Both the position numbers and the translations under genes were made by a program. Below are positions 16,375 to 25,635 of a stretch of 64,000 nt of DNA, piece after piece (position 1 is the stretch's first letter; each line of letters begins with the position of its first letter). Under the pieces are notes generated by a model. It ran no database searches, was not told the DNA's origin, and worked only from the letters and a program-made list of their open reading frames with translations. The DNA comes from Syntrophus buswellii. GTDB lineage: Bacteria; Desulfobacterota; Syntrophia; Syntrophales; Syntrophaceae. The DNA lies in NCBI RefSeq assembly GCF_046097065.1, contig NZ_CP175563.1, positions 372,001-436,000 on the forward strand, read 5' to 3'.

Positions 16375-18936
16375 TCATCGCATAAAAAACGGTTTCTGGA
16401 GGCCGCGAAGGAATTTGAGTCCCTCGAACCAGAGAATGCTGACCACTCCCGTCGCCAGGCACAGCCAGAGATCGGGGGCATGGAGCCGGTCGAATTTGAA
16501 CAGATTCCGCAGGGCGGGAGCGTACAGGACCAGTCCCATGAAGAGAAGGGTTCCCCCGATCACCCACCAGAGCGCGGGATTGGGAGCGTTCAGCGTGGCC
16601 GGAATCGTCCGTGACCAGGAGCGGTTGGTCAGAATCAGGCAGAGGTTGGCGGCAATAAGGGCCGTGTACGTCAACGCCCGGGCGTAGCCTTCGCCAAGTC
16701 CCTCATGGAAGGAGAGAAGAAAGACGACCACCAGGAGAAAAAGAACGCTGACGCCCTGCATCAGGCTGACGGCCAGCGTTCTCGCGTTCAACAGGGGTTC
16801 GGCCGGGTTTCGGGGAGGGCGGGTCATCACGTCTGCTTCCTCCCGTTCGTTTTCGAAGACGATCGAGCAGGCCGGATCAATGATTAATTCCAGAAACAGG
16901 ATGTGAACCGGCATCAGAATGAGGGGCCAGTTGCAGAGTACGGGAATCAGGGACAATCCCGCAATCGGCACATGGATCGCGACGATGTAGGCCACGGCCT
17001 TTCGGATGTTGTAAAATATCCGGCGCCCCAGTCTCAGAGCCTGGACGATGGACGAAAAATCGTCGTCGAGAAGTACCAGCGAAGCGGACTCCCTCGCTAC
17101 ATCCGTCCCTCTGCCCCCCATGGCAATCCCGATATGGGCGGACTTCAAGGCCGGGGCGTCGTTGACTCCGTCCCCGGTCATCGCCACGATTTCACCCTTT
17201 GCCTTGAGGGCTTCGACGAGCCGCAGTTTCTGCTCCGGGACGACACGGGCAAAGATGTTGATTTCCGAAATTCGCCGCTGCAGTTCCTCATCGGACATGG
17301 CGTCCAGCTCCGGTCCCGTCAGGCAGTCCTCAACGGGTGCCAGGCCGATCTGACGGGCGATGTGCCGGGCCGTTCCCGGATAGTCCCCGGTAATCATCAC
17401 CACGCGGACTCCCGCTGTACGGCATTCTCGAATCGATTCCGGGACCAAGGCCCTCACCGGATCGGACAATCCAATCAGGCCCACGAATTCGAAAACGAAG
17501 TCATGCTGTCCATCGGGCAGGTCCGAGGGCTCGAAAACGGCCTTGGCGACCCCGAGCACCCGGAGGCCGTCATCGGCAAGGCAGCGAACGTGCCGATCCA
17601 ACTTCTCCGTTTCTCCTTCATTCAGGTGGCAGAGATCGGCAATCGCTTCCGGTGAGCCCTTGGCGGCGATGACGTAGTCTCCGCCATGAGGGGATTTCCA
17701 GACGCGGGACAGGGAAAGCAGCTCCCGGGAGAGGGGGTACTCGTGAACCAGCGTCCAGTCGGAATGGAGATGTTCCGTTTCTGCAAGGTGGAGGTCACCT
17801 AACTGCTTGATCGCCTTTTCCATGGGATCAAAGGGGTCGATCTGGCTTGCCAGGATGCTGAATTCCGCAAGCTCGTGAAAAGGTTCGGGCAGGATCTGCT
17901 GATCAAAATTTCCCAGCGTGAAGAAGGAGTTCCGGGCAAACAGTTTCCGGACGGTCATCCGGTTTTCGGTGAGTGTCCCTGTTTTATCCACACAGAGGAC
18001 GGTGGCTGAACCAAGGGCCTCGACGGCCGGAATGCGCCGGGTGAGGACCCGCTTCTGGGAAATGCGCCAGGCTCCGATAGCCAGGAAGACGGTAAGCACG
18101 ACGGGAAACTCTTCCGGCAGGGTCGCCATGGCCAGGGTGATGCCCGCCAGAAGCCCATGGAGCCAGTCCCCCCTCGTCAACCCATAGACGACAATGACCA
18201 CGGCGCACAGGGAAAGTCCAAGGAGCGAGAAATAGCGGACCAGCCGCCCCGTCTCCTTCTGCAGGAGAGATTCCTCCGGCGCAACGTCCTGCAGGGCCCT
18301 GCCGATTTTCCCGATCTCGGTGTGGATGCCCGTGGCCAGTACCCGGGCGATGCACTGGCCCTGAACGGCCAGGGTCCCCGAGTAAATGAAGGGAAGATCG
18401 TCACCGCCCGGCCGTCCCATTCCGGAGGCGCAGGGGTCGGCGGACTTCCGGACAGGTGCGGATTCTCCGGTCAGGAGAGACTCATCCACGCAGAGGCTCA
18501 GGCAGGAGAGCAGAACCGCATCGGCGGGAATGCGATCCCCCTCTTTCGCCACCAGGATGTCCCCCCGGACAACCTCCCGTCCGGCAATCCGTCTTTCCCG
18601 GCCATCCCGGATCACCAGGGCGCGGGGGCTGGAAAGATCCCGCAGGGCCTCCAGGGCCCGCTCCGTCTTGCGCTCCTGATAAAGCGTGATGCCCATGACG
18701 ACAAAGACAAAACCGAGGAGCATCAGCGCTTCATGAACATCTCCCAGGAAAAGGTAAAGGGTTCCGCAGGTGACCAGCAGCAGAAACATGGGTTCCCGCA
18801 CGACATCCCCGGTGACGGCCCAGACGCTGCGCCCCCGGGACGAGGGCAACTCGTTGTACCCATCCCGGAGTAAGCGCTGTGCCGCTTCCTCTTCCGAAAG
18901 TCCGGGAAATATTTTGGGGTCCAGCCCGCTGCTCAT
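16375..18936 (-). CDS. P-type cation-transporting ATPase (P2-like, substrate unknown)
   Basis: From the ATG at 18934-18936 the protein has 853 residues; the open frame runs 57 codons further upstream (to 19107) but that part lacks family features. Domains in order: cation ATPase N-domain (FPGLSEEEAAQRLLRDGYNEL), actuator with LTGES, phosphorylation motif DKTGTLTEN, nucleotide-binding domain with KGSPEA, and hinge TGDGVNDAPALK. The M4 ion-site motif is PEEFPV instead of PEGLP, which sets it apart from SERCA-like Ca2+ pumps. The transported ion is therefore not predictable; a divalent cation or Na+ is plausible. It is divergent from the stress-protein/ATPase pair and downstream of nothing obvious on its own strand. 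Confidence 0.9.
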   Translation of the reverse strand: MSSGLDPKIFPGLSEEEAAQRLLRDGYNELPSSRGRSVWAVTGDVVREPMFLLLVTCGTLYLFLGDVHEALMLLGFVFVVMGITLYQERKTERALEALRDLSSPRALVIRDGRERRIAGREVVRGDILVAKEGDRIPADAVLLSCLSLCVDESLLTGESAPVRKSADPCASGMGRPGGDDLPFIYSGTLAVQGQCIARVLATGIHTEIGKIGRALQDVAPEESLLQKETGRLVRYFSLLGLSLCAVVIVVYGLTRGDWLHGLLAGITLAMATLPEEFPVVLTVFLAIGAWRISQKRVLTRRIPAVEALGSATVLCVDKTGTLTENRMTVRKLFARNSFFTLGNFDQQILPEPFHELAEFSILASQIDPFDPMEKAIKQLGDLHLAETEHLHSDWTLVHEYPLSRELLSLSRVWKSPHGGDYVIAAKGSPEAIADLCHLNEGETEKLDRHVRCLADDGLRVLGVAKAVFEPSDLPDGQHDFVFEFVGLIGLSDPVRALVPESIRECRTAGVRVVMITGDYPGTARHIARQIGLAPVEDCLTGPELDAMSDEELQRRISEINIFARVVPEQKLRLVEALKAKGEIVAMTGDGVNDAPALKSAHIGIAMGGRGTDVARESASLVLLDDDFSSIVQALRLGRRIFYNIRKAVAYIVAIHVPIAGLSLIPVLCNWPLILMPVHILFLELIIDPACSIVFENEREEADVMTRPPRNPAEPLLNARTLAVSLMQGVSVLFLLVVVFLLSFHEGLGEGYARALTYTALIAANLCLILTNRSWSRTIPATLNAPNPALWWVIGGTLLFMGLVLYAPALRNLFKFDRLHAPDLWLCLATGVVSILWFEGLKFLRGLQKPFFMR

Positions 18937-19269
18937 TGCCTGTGCCAACCTCGAATAGGAAATAGGCGACTGATCCTGCTGATCATAAGGGGGGAATCCG
19001 GGGAATTCAAGGATATTGTGACCGATGGCCGGCCATGGTGTGCCCTGAAGGCTTCGTCTGCGGGACAGGTCTGACTTTCCGGAAATCTTTTTCATCCACG
19101 GCCACATTTCTCATAGAAATCGTCCGTGTCGGGGAGTAAAATAAATCCGGCAAGATGAGCCGAGGGCACAAAGGGCTGAGAGGCTTGTCCGTGAGAGCCT
19201 TTTCGGGGGTTTTCCCCCGGAAGGAAGCCTTTTCCGCCGATGAGGGGACCATGCCGCCGGAGCGATTCC

Positions 19270-20118
19270 GTGGAAACCATGTATAAAAAGATTCTTGCCG
19301 CAGTCAATGAGCATCTGAATTCCGAAGTGGCGGCGCGCTATGCCCTGAACCTCGCCCAGGAGCTTCATGCAAAGCTCTATATCTGCTTTGTCGCCGAGGA
19401 GGGCATGCCCCCCCATGACCGCCACATCGCCGAGGAAGCCATTCAGCGGCTTTTCGACGACGCCCTGGAACGGAACATCCAGGCGGAAAGCATCGCCTCC
19501 ACGGGAAATCCCCTCCGGGAGATCGGGAAAATCGTCCGCCAGGAAAGGATCGGGCTTGTCTTTGCCTCGACCCGGAGAGAGGATCTTGAGAAAAGGTTCT
19601 ACGCCGGCACTGTGGCCCGGAGCCTGTCGCTGAAGCTTCCCTGCTCCGTGGCCCTCGTGCGCATTGCCCATTCCGGCAGGGTGCGCCCCGGGAGGATTCT
19701 CGTTCCGGTGAAGGCAAGGATCAATCGCGTGCGGGAACGTGCGCTTTTTGTGTCCGCCATGGCCAAGGCATTCGGGGCAAAGGTTTTCGTCTTCCATGCG
19801 CCGAAGCCTCTGGAAAAGCTCTTTTCCGGAGAGATACACCTCACTCCCCCGGAATGGGAAGAGCGCAGGTCAACGGACATCGCGCACTTCATGAGTCATC
19901 TCACGCAGAGGGACATCGAGCATGAAGGGCGGCACCTGCCGGGAGGGATCGCCCGGAACATCACGGTCGAAGCCTTTGCAAAGCGGCATGACCTTATCAT
20001 CATGGGGGCCAGCGAGCGGAGCCTTCTGGCTTCCCTGCTCAATGGCAGTCCCGTCGAGCAGGTTCTGAGAGAGACACCCTGCGACCTCATCATCCTGAAG
20101 CCCCGCCATGAAGATTAA
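19270..20118 (+). CDS. Universal stress protein, tandem UspA domains
   Basis: The 282-residue soluble protein has two UspA folds: residues about 4-143 (YKKILAAVNEHLNSEVAARYAL) and about 145-282 (GRILVPVKARINRVRERALF). The second ends with the nucleotide-loop pattern IIMGASERSLLASLLNGSPVEQVL, close to the ATP-binding G-2x-G-9x-G-S/T motif. The start is taken as GTG at 19270, because GGAG lies seven bases upstream; the ATG at 19279 is the alternative. It overlaps the next gene, a P-type ATPase, by 11 bases, so it may regulate or stabilise that pump under stress. Confidence 0.88.
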   Translation: METMYKKILAAVNEHLNSEVAARYALNLAQELHAKLYICFVAEEGMPPHDRHIAEEAIQRLFDDALERNIQAESIASTGNPLREIGKIVRQERIGLVFASTRREDLEKRFYAGTVARSLSLKLPCSVALVRIAHSGRVRPGRILVPVKARINRVRERALFVSAMAKAFGAKVFVFHAPKPLEKLFSGEIHLTPPEWEERRSTDIAHFMSHLTQRDIEHEGRHLPGGIARNITVEAFAKRHDLIIMGASERSLLASLLNGSPVEQVLRETPCDLIILKPRHED

Positions 20119-22753
20119 CAGCCTTTCCCGGGAGGAGGCCCTTCGGGCCCTTGTCAGTTCGGAAAACGGCCTTTCCGAAAAGGAAGCCGCCCGAAGGCTT
20201 TCGGAAAGCGGTTTCAACGAGATCCGGGAGGCGCACAGAACTCCCCTGGCGATCCGGTTCTTGAAGCAGTTTACCCATTTCCTGGCCTTGCTCCTCTGGG
20301 TCGGCGCAGGGCTCGCCTTCCTTTCCGATTATCTCCATCCCGGCGAGGACATGGGCACCCTCGGTTTTGCCATCATCGGCGTCATTGTGATCAATGCCGT
20401 CTTTACCTACATCCAGGAATACCGCGCCGAGAAGGCCCTGGAGGCCCTGAAGAGGCTTCTGCCCTTTTCGGTGCGGATTGTCCGGGAAGGAAAGGAGCGG
20501 AAGGTCCCGTCTCGGGAGGTTGTCCCGGGGGATGTTATGCTCCTTTCCGAAGGGGACCGGATCCCCGCCGACGCCCGCCTCATCGAAGGCGCCATGCTGA
20601 AGGTCAACAATGCTCCGCTGACGGGCGAGTCCGAAGCCAGCCTTCGCAATGCTCTGCCTGCGCCGGGCGAACTTCTGGACAGCCCCAATATTGTCTTTGC
20701 CGGGACAAGCGTCATAAGCGGTTCGGGAAAAGCCCTGGTGTTCGCAACAGGAATGGGGACGGAATTCGGCCGGATCGCCCATCTGACGAGCGCCGTTGAG
20801 CAGGATCTCAGCCCGCTTCAGAAGGAGATTGCCAAGGCGACCCGCCTGGTGGCGACCATCGCCGCCCTGGTCGGCATCTTTTTCTTCAGCCTCGGATTTG
20901 TCATCGGGAGGGATTTCTGGGGAAATTTCATCTTTGCCGTCGGCATCACCGTCGCCCTGATCCCCGAGGGGATGCTGCCCACCGTCACCCTCTCCCTGGC
21001 CATGGCGAGCCAGAGAATGGCGAAACGGAAGGCCTTGATCAAGAATCTCTCCTCGGCGGAGACGCTGGGCTGCGTATCCGTGATCTGCACCGACAAGACC
21101 GGAACACTGACCCAGAATCGAATGACCGCGGAAAAAATATGGAGAGACGGCTCGATCCTGGATGCGCAGGGATTTATGGCGCCGGCCGATGATCCGCTGA
21201 TGCAGGCGGCCCTTCTGTGCAATAATGCGCGCTTCGCCGACAATGAATACCGGGGGGATCCCACCGAGACTGCCCTGCTGCGGCTTGGAAGGGAAAGCCT
21301 GGGTGATCTGAGTGCAGAACGCATGTTTGAGATTCCCTTCGACTCGGACCGGAAGAGGATGACCACCGTGAACAGAGTGGGGGACGCGGGAATCGTCTTT
21401 TCGAAGGGGGCCATGGAGAGCATCCTGCCCCTGTGCAGCCGGTTCCTGGTGAACGGCGTCGAATACGGGATGGAGGAGACCTTTCGCGAAAGGGCATTGG
21501 ATGCCTATGGGTCCCTCATGGATCATGGGCTGAGGGTTCTGGCCTTCGCCTACAGGAAAAATCCTTCCGATCTCCTCCCCCCGGACCCCTCGTCTCTGGA
21601 AGAGGATCTTGTGTTGGCCGGCCTGGTCGGGCTCGAAGACCCGCCGCGGCCTGAGGTGCCGGAGGCCATTGGAAAATGCCATGAGGCGGGCATCAAGGTC
21701 ATCATGATCACGGGGGATGGAAGCCGGACGGCAGTTGCCATCGCCCGCGAGATCGGCCTGGTGAAGGGCGATCCGCTCGTGATCGAAGGGCCGGAGTTCC
21801 TGGAAATGGATGACCGGGAACTCCGGGAAAAACTCTCGGTCGGAGAAATCCTCTTTGCGCGCATGGCGCCGAAGCACAAGATGAGGGTCGTCTCGATCCT
21901 CCAGGAGGAAGGGGAATGGGTCGCTGTGACGGGCGACGGCGTCAATGACGCGCCTGCCCTGAAAAAGGCGGATATCGGCATCTCCATGGGCATTTCGGGT
22001 ACCGATGTCGCGAAGGAAGCTTCGGACATGATCCTGCTGGATGACAATTTCGCCACCATCGTCAATGCCGTTGAGGAAGGCCGGGCGGTTTACGAGAACA
22101 TCCGGAAATTTATCACCTACATCTTTGCCTCCAACATCCCGGAGGCCGTCCCCTACCTCGCATACATCCTGTTCCGGATCCCGCTGCCGCTGACGATCAT
22201 GCAGATCCTGGCCGTCGACCTCGGCACGGACATGCTTCCGGCACTGGCCCTCGGCACGGAAAAGCCGACACCGGCGGTGATGAGGCAGCCGCCCCGAAGC
22301 AGGAACGAGAGACTCCTCAATTTTTCGCTCCTTTCCCGTGCCTATCTCTTCCTGGGGCCGATCGAAGCCTTCGCCTGCATGTCCGGTTTCTTCTATGTCA
22401 TGATCAACGGGGGCTGGACATGGGGGATGGAGGCAGCGCCGGATCACGTCCTCTATCTGCAGGCGACGACGGCGTGTCTCACCGCGATCATCATCGTCCA
22501 GATCGGCAACGTCTTTGCCTGCCGGTCGGCGAAAGAGTCCGTGTTCAGACTCGGTTTTTTTTCAAACCGGTTCATCTTCATCGGCATCGGTTTCGAACTC
22601 TGCCTTCAGCTCTTCATCGTCTATTCCCCTTACGGAAACAGGGTATTCTCGACCTATCCCCTTTCCCCTGCAATGTGGCTGGTCCTTCTTCCCTTTGCCT
22701 TCCTTCTGCTCTTCAGTGAGGAGGCCAGGAAATATCTCTTACTGCGACGGTGA
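20108..22753 (+). CDS. P-type ATPase resembling the Na+/K+ (P2C) group
   Basis: The 881-residue pump has the cation ATPase N-domain (LSEKEAARRLSESGFNEI) and actuator with NNAPLTGES, close to the NSSLTGES of Na,K-ATPase. It also has PEGMLPTVTLSLAMASQRMAKR in M4, phospho-Asp in CTDKTGTLTQNRMT, KGAMES in the nucleotide domain and hinge TGDGVNDAPALKKADIGISMG. The M4-to-phosphorylation stretch with KALIKNLSSAETLG is more like eukaryotic Na,K/H,K ATPases than SERCA. Na+ or K+ transport is thus a fair inference, not proof. It starts inside the last codons of the universal stress protein gene (11-base overlap), indicating coupled translation. Confidence 0.92.
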   Translation: MKINSLSREEALRALVSSENGLSEKEAARRLSESGFNEIREAHRTPLAIRFLKQFTHFLALLLWVGAGLAFLSDYLHPGEDMGTLGFAIIGVIVINAVFTYIQEYRAEKALEALKRLLPFSVRIVREGKERKVPSREVVPGDVMLLSEGDRIPADARLIEGAMLKVNNAPLTGESEASLRNALPAPGELLDSPNIVFAGTSVISGSGKALVFATGMGTEFGRIAHLTSAVEQDLSPLQKEIAKATRLVATIAALVGIFFFSLGFVIGRDFWGNFIFAVGITVALIPEGMLPTVTLSLAMASQRMAKRKALIKNLSSAETLGCVSVICTDKTGTLTQNRMTAEKIWRDGSILDAQGFMAPADDPLMQAALLCNNARFADNEYRGDPTETALLRLGRESLGDLSAERMFEIPFDSDRKRMTTVNRVGDAGIVFSKGAMESILPLCSRFLVNGVEYGMEETFRERALDAYGSLMDHGLRVLAFAYRKNPSDLLPPDPSSLEEDLVLAGLVGLEDPPRPEVPEAIGKCHEAGIKVIMITGDGSRTAVAIAREIGLVKGDPLVIEGPEFLEMDDRELREKLSVGEILFARMAPKHKMRVVSILQEEGEWVAVTGDGVNDAPALKKADIGISMGISGTDVAKEASDMILLDDNFATIVNAVEEGRAVYENIRKFITYIFASNIPEAVPYLAYILFRIPLPLTIMQILAVDLGTDMLPALALGTEKPTPAVMRQPPRSRNERLLNFSLLSRAYLFLGPIEAFACMSGFFYVMINGGWTWGMEAAPDHVLYLQATTACLTAIIIVQIGNVFACRSAKESVFRLGFFSNRFIFIGIGFELCLQLFIVYSPYGNRVFSTYPLSPAMWLVLLPFAFLLLFSEEARKYLLLRR

Positions 22754-22924
22754 CGGAATCCTATTCAGGAGACCCTATACCATCGGGGAGGTAATTTGCC
22801 AGGCGACAAGCTCAAGCCTTGACTAATCATCTTTATCTTGCTTTGATTGGAGCAAACCGGCGATCCCTCCATGGGGTTCCTATGATTTCCCCCATTACAC
22901 TAACCTGATCAGACGGAGTTCTCC

Positions 22925-24126
22925 ATGAGTTGTTTGCCGAGCTTTCCAGCAGATATCACGCCATTGATGGCATTTGGCCTCATCCTGCTGATCGGGTCCC
23001 TTGGCGGATTCATCACACATCTTATCCCCTGGCTTCCAAGCATCACGGGGTTTATGGCTGTCGGATTCTTCTTCGGGCCGAGCGGAATCAATATTTTGAG
23101 CCAGGAAACCTTGGCCCAGTCAGGGATTCTTATACATATCGCCCTTGGGCTTATTCTCTATCGGCTTGGGTTGTCACTCGACATGGCCATGCTTCGACAT
23201 AACCAAGCCTCCTTCTGGTCTCTCTTGTTGAAAGTGTTGCGACCTTTTGTCTTGTAACCTACATCCTCTCGATTTTTGATGTGGGGATCGCAACGGCTGC
23301 ACTGGTTGCCGCAATCACCGTTTCCTCATCCCCAGCGGTTCTTTTGCATGTGGCGAATGAAGTCGGCGCATCGGGCAAAGTGACGGAATCCACGGAGACA
23401 CTGGTTGCGCTCAATAATCTGATTTCTTTTACGTTATTCTCTTTCATTCTGCCCTTCATGCATTACACCGTAGGTTCACACTGGATGACCGTGATTCTTC
23501 AGCCCCTGTACCAACTGATGGGGTCGCTCCTTTTGGGGATTATTTTAGGCTGGTGTCTACATTTTTTTGTTATCAAGACCCGCCAGGCAGCTCAATACCG
23601 ACTCGCACTTGTAATAGGTACAATCATGTTGGCAGTTGGCTTTGCGAAGGAGACGCAGCTTTCCATGCTCCTTGTTCCGCTCGTTGTCGGAGTTGCGGCG
23701 AAAAGTATTGAGAGGGAAAATATTGTTTCAGAGTTGGCCTTTGGTCCTGCCTTTGAGCTTTTTTTTATCGTACTGTTTGTTTTTGCAGGTGCAAAGCTGC
23801 ATGTAAGTGAATTGATCGAGTTTGCTCCTGCAGTCTTCGCGGTGGTAGTTGCCCGTACATTTGCAAAAACGGCCGGGGTTACCGCAGCAACGGTCCTGCT
23901 TCGTAAACCCCTTCGTTACGGAATATCGAGCGGACTTCTCATGGTTCCAATGGCAGGTCTGGCGATAGGGCTAGCCGACACTTCCTGTATGATGTTCATG
24001 GATCAGGCATCCCTGATTTCAGCCACGGTGCTTGGGGCCGTCACGATGTTCGAAACGATAGGCCCACCTGTTGCGGCTTTTGCATTCCGCTTTTCGGGCG
24101 AGTCCTCCGCGGCCGCCGTTCGCTGA
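22925..24126 (+). pseudogene. Cation/proton antiporter (PF00999-like), single frameshift
   Basis: Two open frames together encode one antiporter of about 400 residues. The first (22925-23257) has 110 codons with MSCLPSFPADITPLMAFGLIL and FMAVGFFFGPSGIN. The second continues in another frame and contains ITVSSSPAVLLHVANEVGASG, the TSS/D-type core of the Na+/H+ exchanger fold. Homologous reading passes from frame to frame between about 23205 and 23225; a missing base there would restore it, giving a join through SLVESVATFCLVTYILSIFD. Either the gene is broken or the assembly lacks one base. The start ATG follows GGAG at six bases. Base composition is visibly lower in G+C than its neighbours, suggesting later acquisition. 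No TrkA-type regulatory domain is present. Confidence 0.8.
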
Positions 24127-24284
24127 AGAAGGAGAGCACCGCCTCCGGAAAGAGTAGACGAGAAAAGAAATTGTTAAATGGCAGGAAGGATTGACAAGTT
24201 GCGGGAGGCGCCTTCTGCCCCGTCCGTTTGTTGAGCCCTTAATGTTTTCAGGCATTCCAGAATCTCCTGCTCGGATTGGCAAGA

Positions 24285-24322
24285 CCGGAGAATCTGGATC
24301 CGGAAAGTTCCAGATTCTCCGG
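24285..24322. repeat. Perfect 14-bp stem-loop between converging genes
   Basis: Arms CCGGAGAATCTGGA (24285-24298) and TCCAGATTCTCCGG (24309-24322) are exact inverted repeats with a 10-base loop. No T-run follows on either strand. A partial third copy (CCAGAATCTCC) lies at 24257-24267. It sits in a gene-free gap of 290 bases between the antiporter and mscS. Confidence 0.6.
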
Positions 24323-24416
24323 CAGAGGGAGTTGCTGAATCGCTGCTTGTTCATGATCGTTCAGGAGTTCCGGACTTGTATAAAGGCGCTGTTTTTTTGG
24401 GATGGCCCTTCCGTGT

Positions 24417-25523
24417 TTATTTTTGGGAGCTAAGGTTTACCTGTTCCAGCAATATCCGCTCGGGAACATGGATGGTCGAGGTCGGGAAAGCGACCTCCGC
24501 TCCATGGGAGAGGATAATCCGGTAAACCTTCATCAGCACATCCTCCTTGACCTGGTGATATTCCACCCACACCTTCGTTCTGGTGAAGGCATAGACCATG
24601 ACATCCAGGGACGAGGGGCCGAAGGTGTTGAAATTGACGATCAGTGTCTGGGTGGGATCAATGCCGGGGTGATCGATCAGCATCTGACGGACATCTTTTG
24701 CGATGGCCATGACCTTGTTTGCGTCATCGTAGCGGACGCCGATGGTTTCATAAATCCTGCGATGGGTCATTCTGGATGGGTTTTCCAGCGCGATGGTCGT
24801 GAAGGTCGAGTTGGGTATGTAAAGGGGGCGGTTTTCGAAGGTTCGGATCCGGGTAAGGCGCCAGCCGATGTATTCCACTACGCCCTCGATGTTTCTGTCC
24901 GGTGAGCGAATCCAGTCCCCCACGGCAAAAGGCCGATCGAGGAAGATCGTCAATCCGCCGAAGAAGTTGGAGAGGATGTCCTTTGCCGCAAAGCCCACGG
25001 CGATGCCGCCGATGCCGCCAAAGGCGAGGACGCCGGAGATGCTGAAGCCCAGGGTCTGCAGCATCATCAGTGAGGCCGTGATAAAAATGGATATCCGGGC
25101 AAGCTTGCCGATGGCATCTGCCGTGGTCGGATCAACCGGCTTCCCCTTTTTGCGCTGAATTTCCAGGATATTGTCATGAAGCTGCCGGACGAGGTTGACG
25201 CAGAACCAGGCGATAACAAGGATGATGCCGGCACGGGCAGCATCCCGGGAATACTCCAGGAAGGCCGTCTTCGGTGCTACGTAGTTAACCGCAGCGGAAA
25301 TGCCTATGATCCAGATCAAGGCGCTCAAAGGCTTCCGAAGAGCAGTCAGAATGGCCTCGTCCCAGGGGTTTTCTGTGAGGAGCGTCCGCCTGTGCAGACG
25401 CGATAGGACAATTTTTTGAATGAAATCAAATAGAAGCGCGACAAATATAATCAGAAATACGATGAGCCATTGATATCCCTGGTAAAGGGCCGTAATTTTT
25501 TCAAGATAAACGTTCAGATCCAT
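24417..25523 (-). CDS. mscS: Small-conductance mechanosensitive channel, MscS family
   Basis: The 368-residue membrane protein has four predicted N-terminal helices, then the pore helix with the Gly/Ala-rich packing face (GVLAFGGIGGIAVGFAAKDIL). The beta domain follows (FFGGLTIFLDRPFAVGDWIRS with VEYIGWRLTRIRTFENRPLYIPNS). The C-terminal alpha/beta cytoplasmic domain comes last. Opens under membrane tension and releases solutes on hypo-osmotic shock. The ATG at 25523 is preferred to the GTG at 25532 because GAAGGGG is better spaced for it. It lies downstream of the M23 peptidase on the same strand (112-base gap), and both lie downstream of marR. Confidence 0.93.
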   Translation of the reverse strand: MDLNVYLEKITALYQGYQWLIVFLIIFVALLFDFIQKIVLSRLHRRTLLTENPWDEAILTALRKPLSALIWIIGISAAVNYVAPKTAFLEYSRDAARAGIILVIAWFCVNLVRQLHDNILEIQRKKGKPVDPTTADAIGKLARISIFITASLMMLQTLGFSISGVLAFGGIGGIAVGFAAKDILSNFFGGLTIFLDRPFAVGDWIRSPDRNIEGVVEYIGWRLTRIRTFENRPLYIPNSTFTTIALENPSRMTHRRIYETIGVRYDDANKVMAIAKDVRQMLIDHPGIDPTQTLIVNFNTFGPSSLDVMVYAFTRTKVWVEYHQVKEDVLMKVYRIILSHGAEVAFPTSTIHVPERILLEQVNLSSQK

Positions 25524-25635
25524 TCCGTACACCCCTTCCGATTCATTCGTGAGGCGGAGGGATTTTCCCCAATGTCTCCATTCCGGAGTCGATTATTTCG
25601 AAGGTATTCCGCATCAAAGCAGGAGAAAAACACCG

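Noticed and set aside
18944..18962. Possible sigma-54 promoter (TTGGCACAGGCAATG) before the first P-type ATPase
   Set aside because: The -24 box resembles the consensus but no -12 TTGC follows at five bases, and it would leave no room before the ATG.
20090..22447. 785-codon open frame antisense to the Na,K-like P-type ATPase
   Set aside because: Its sequence is low-complexity and matches no family, while the opposite strand has all ATPase motifs. High GC of third positions keeps the antisense frame open.
24285..24322. Stem-loop considered as a terminator for the antiporter or mscS
   Set aside because: No T-run on either strand; listed as a repeat instead.
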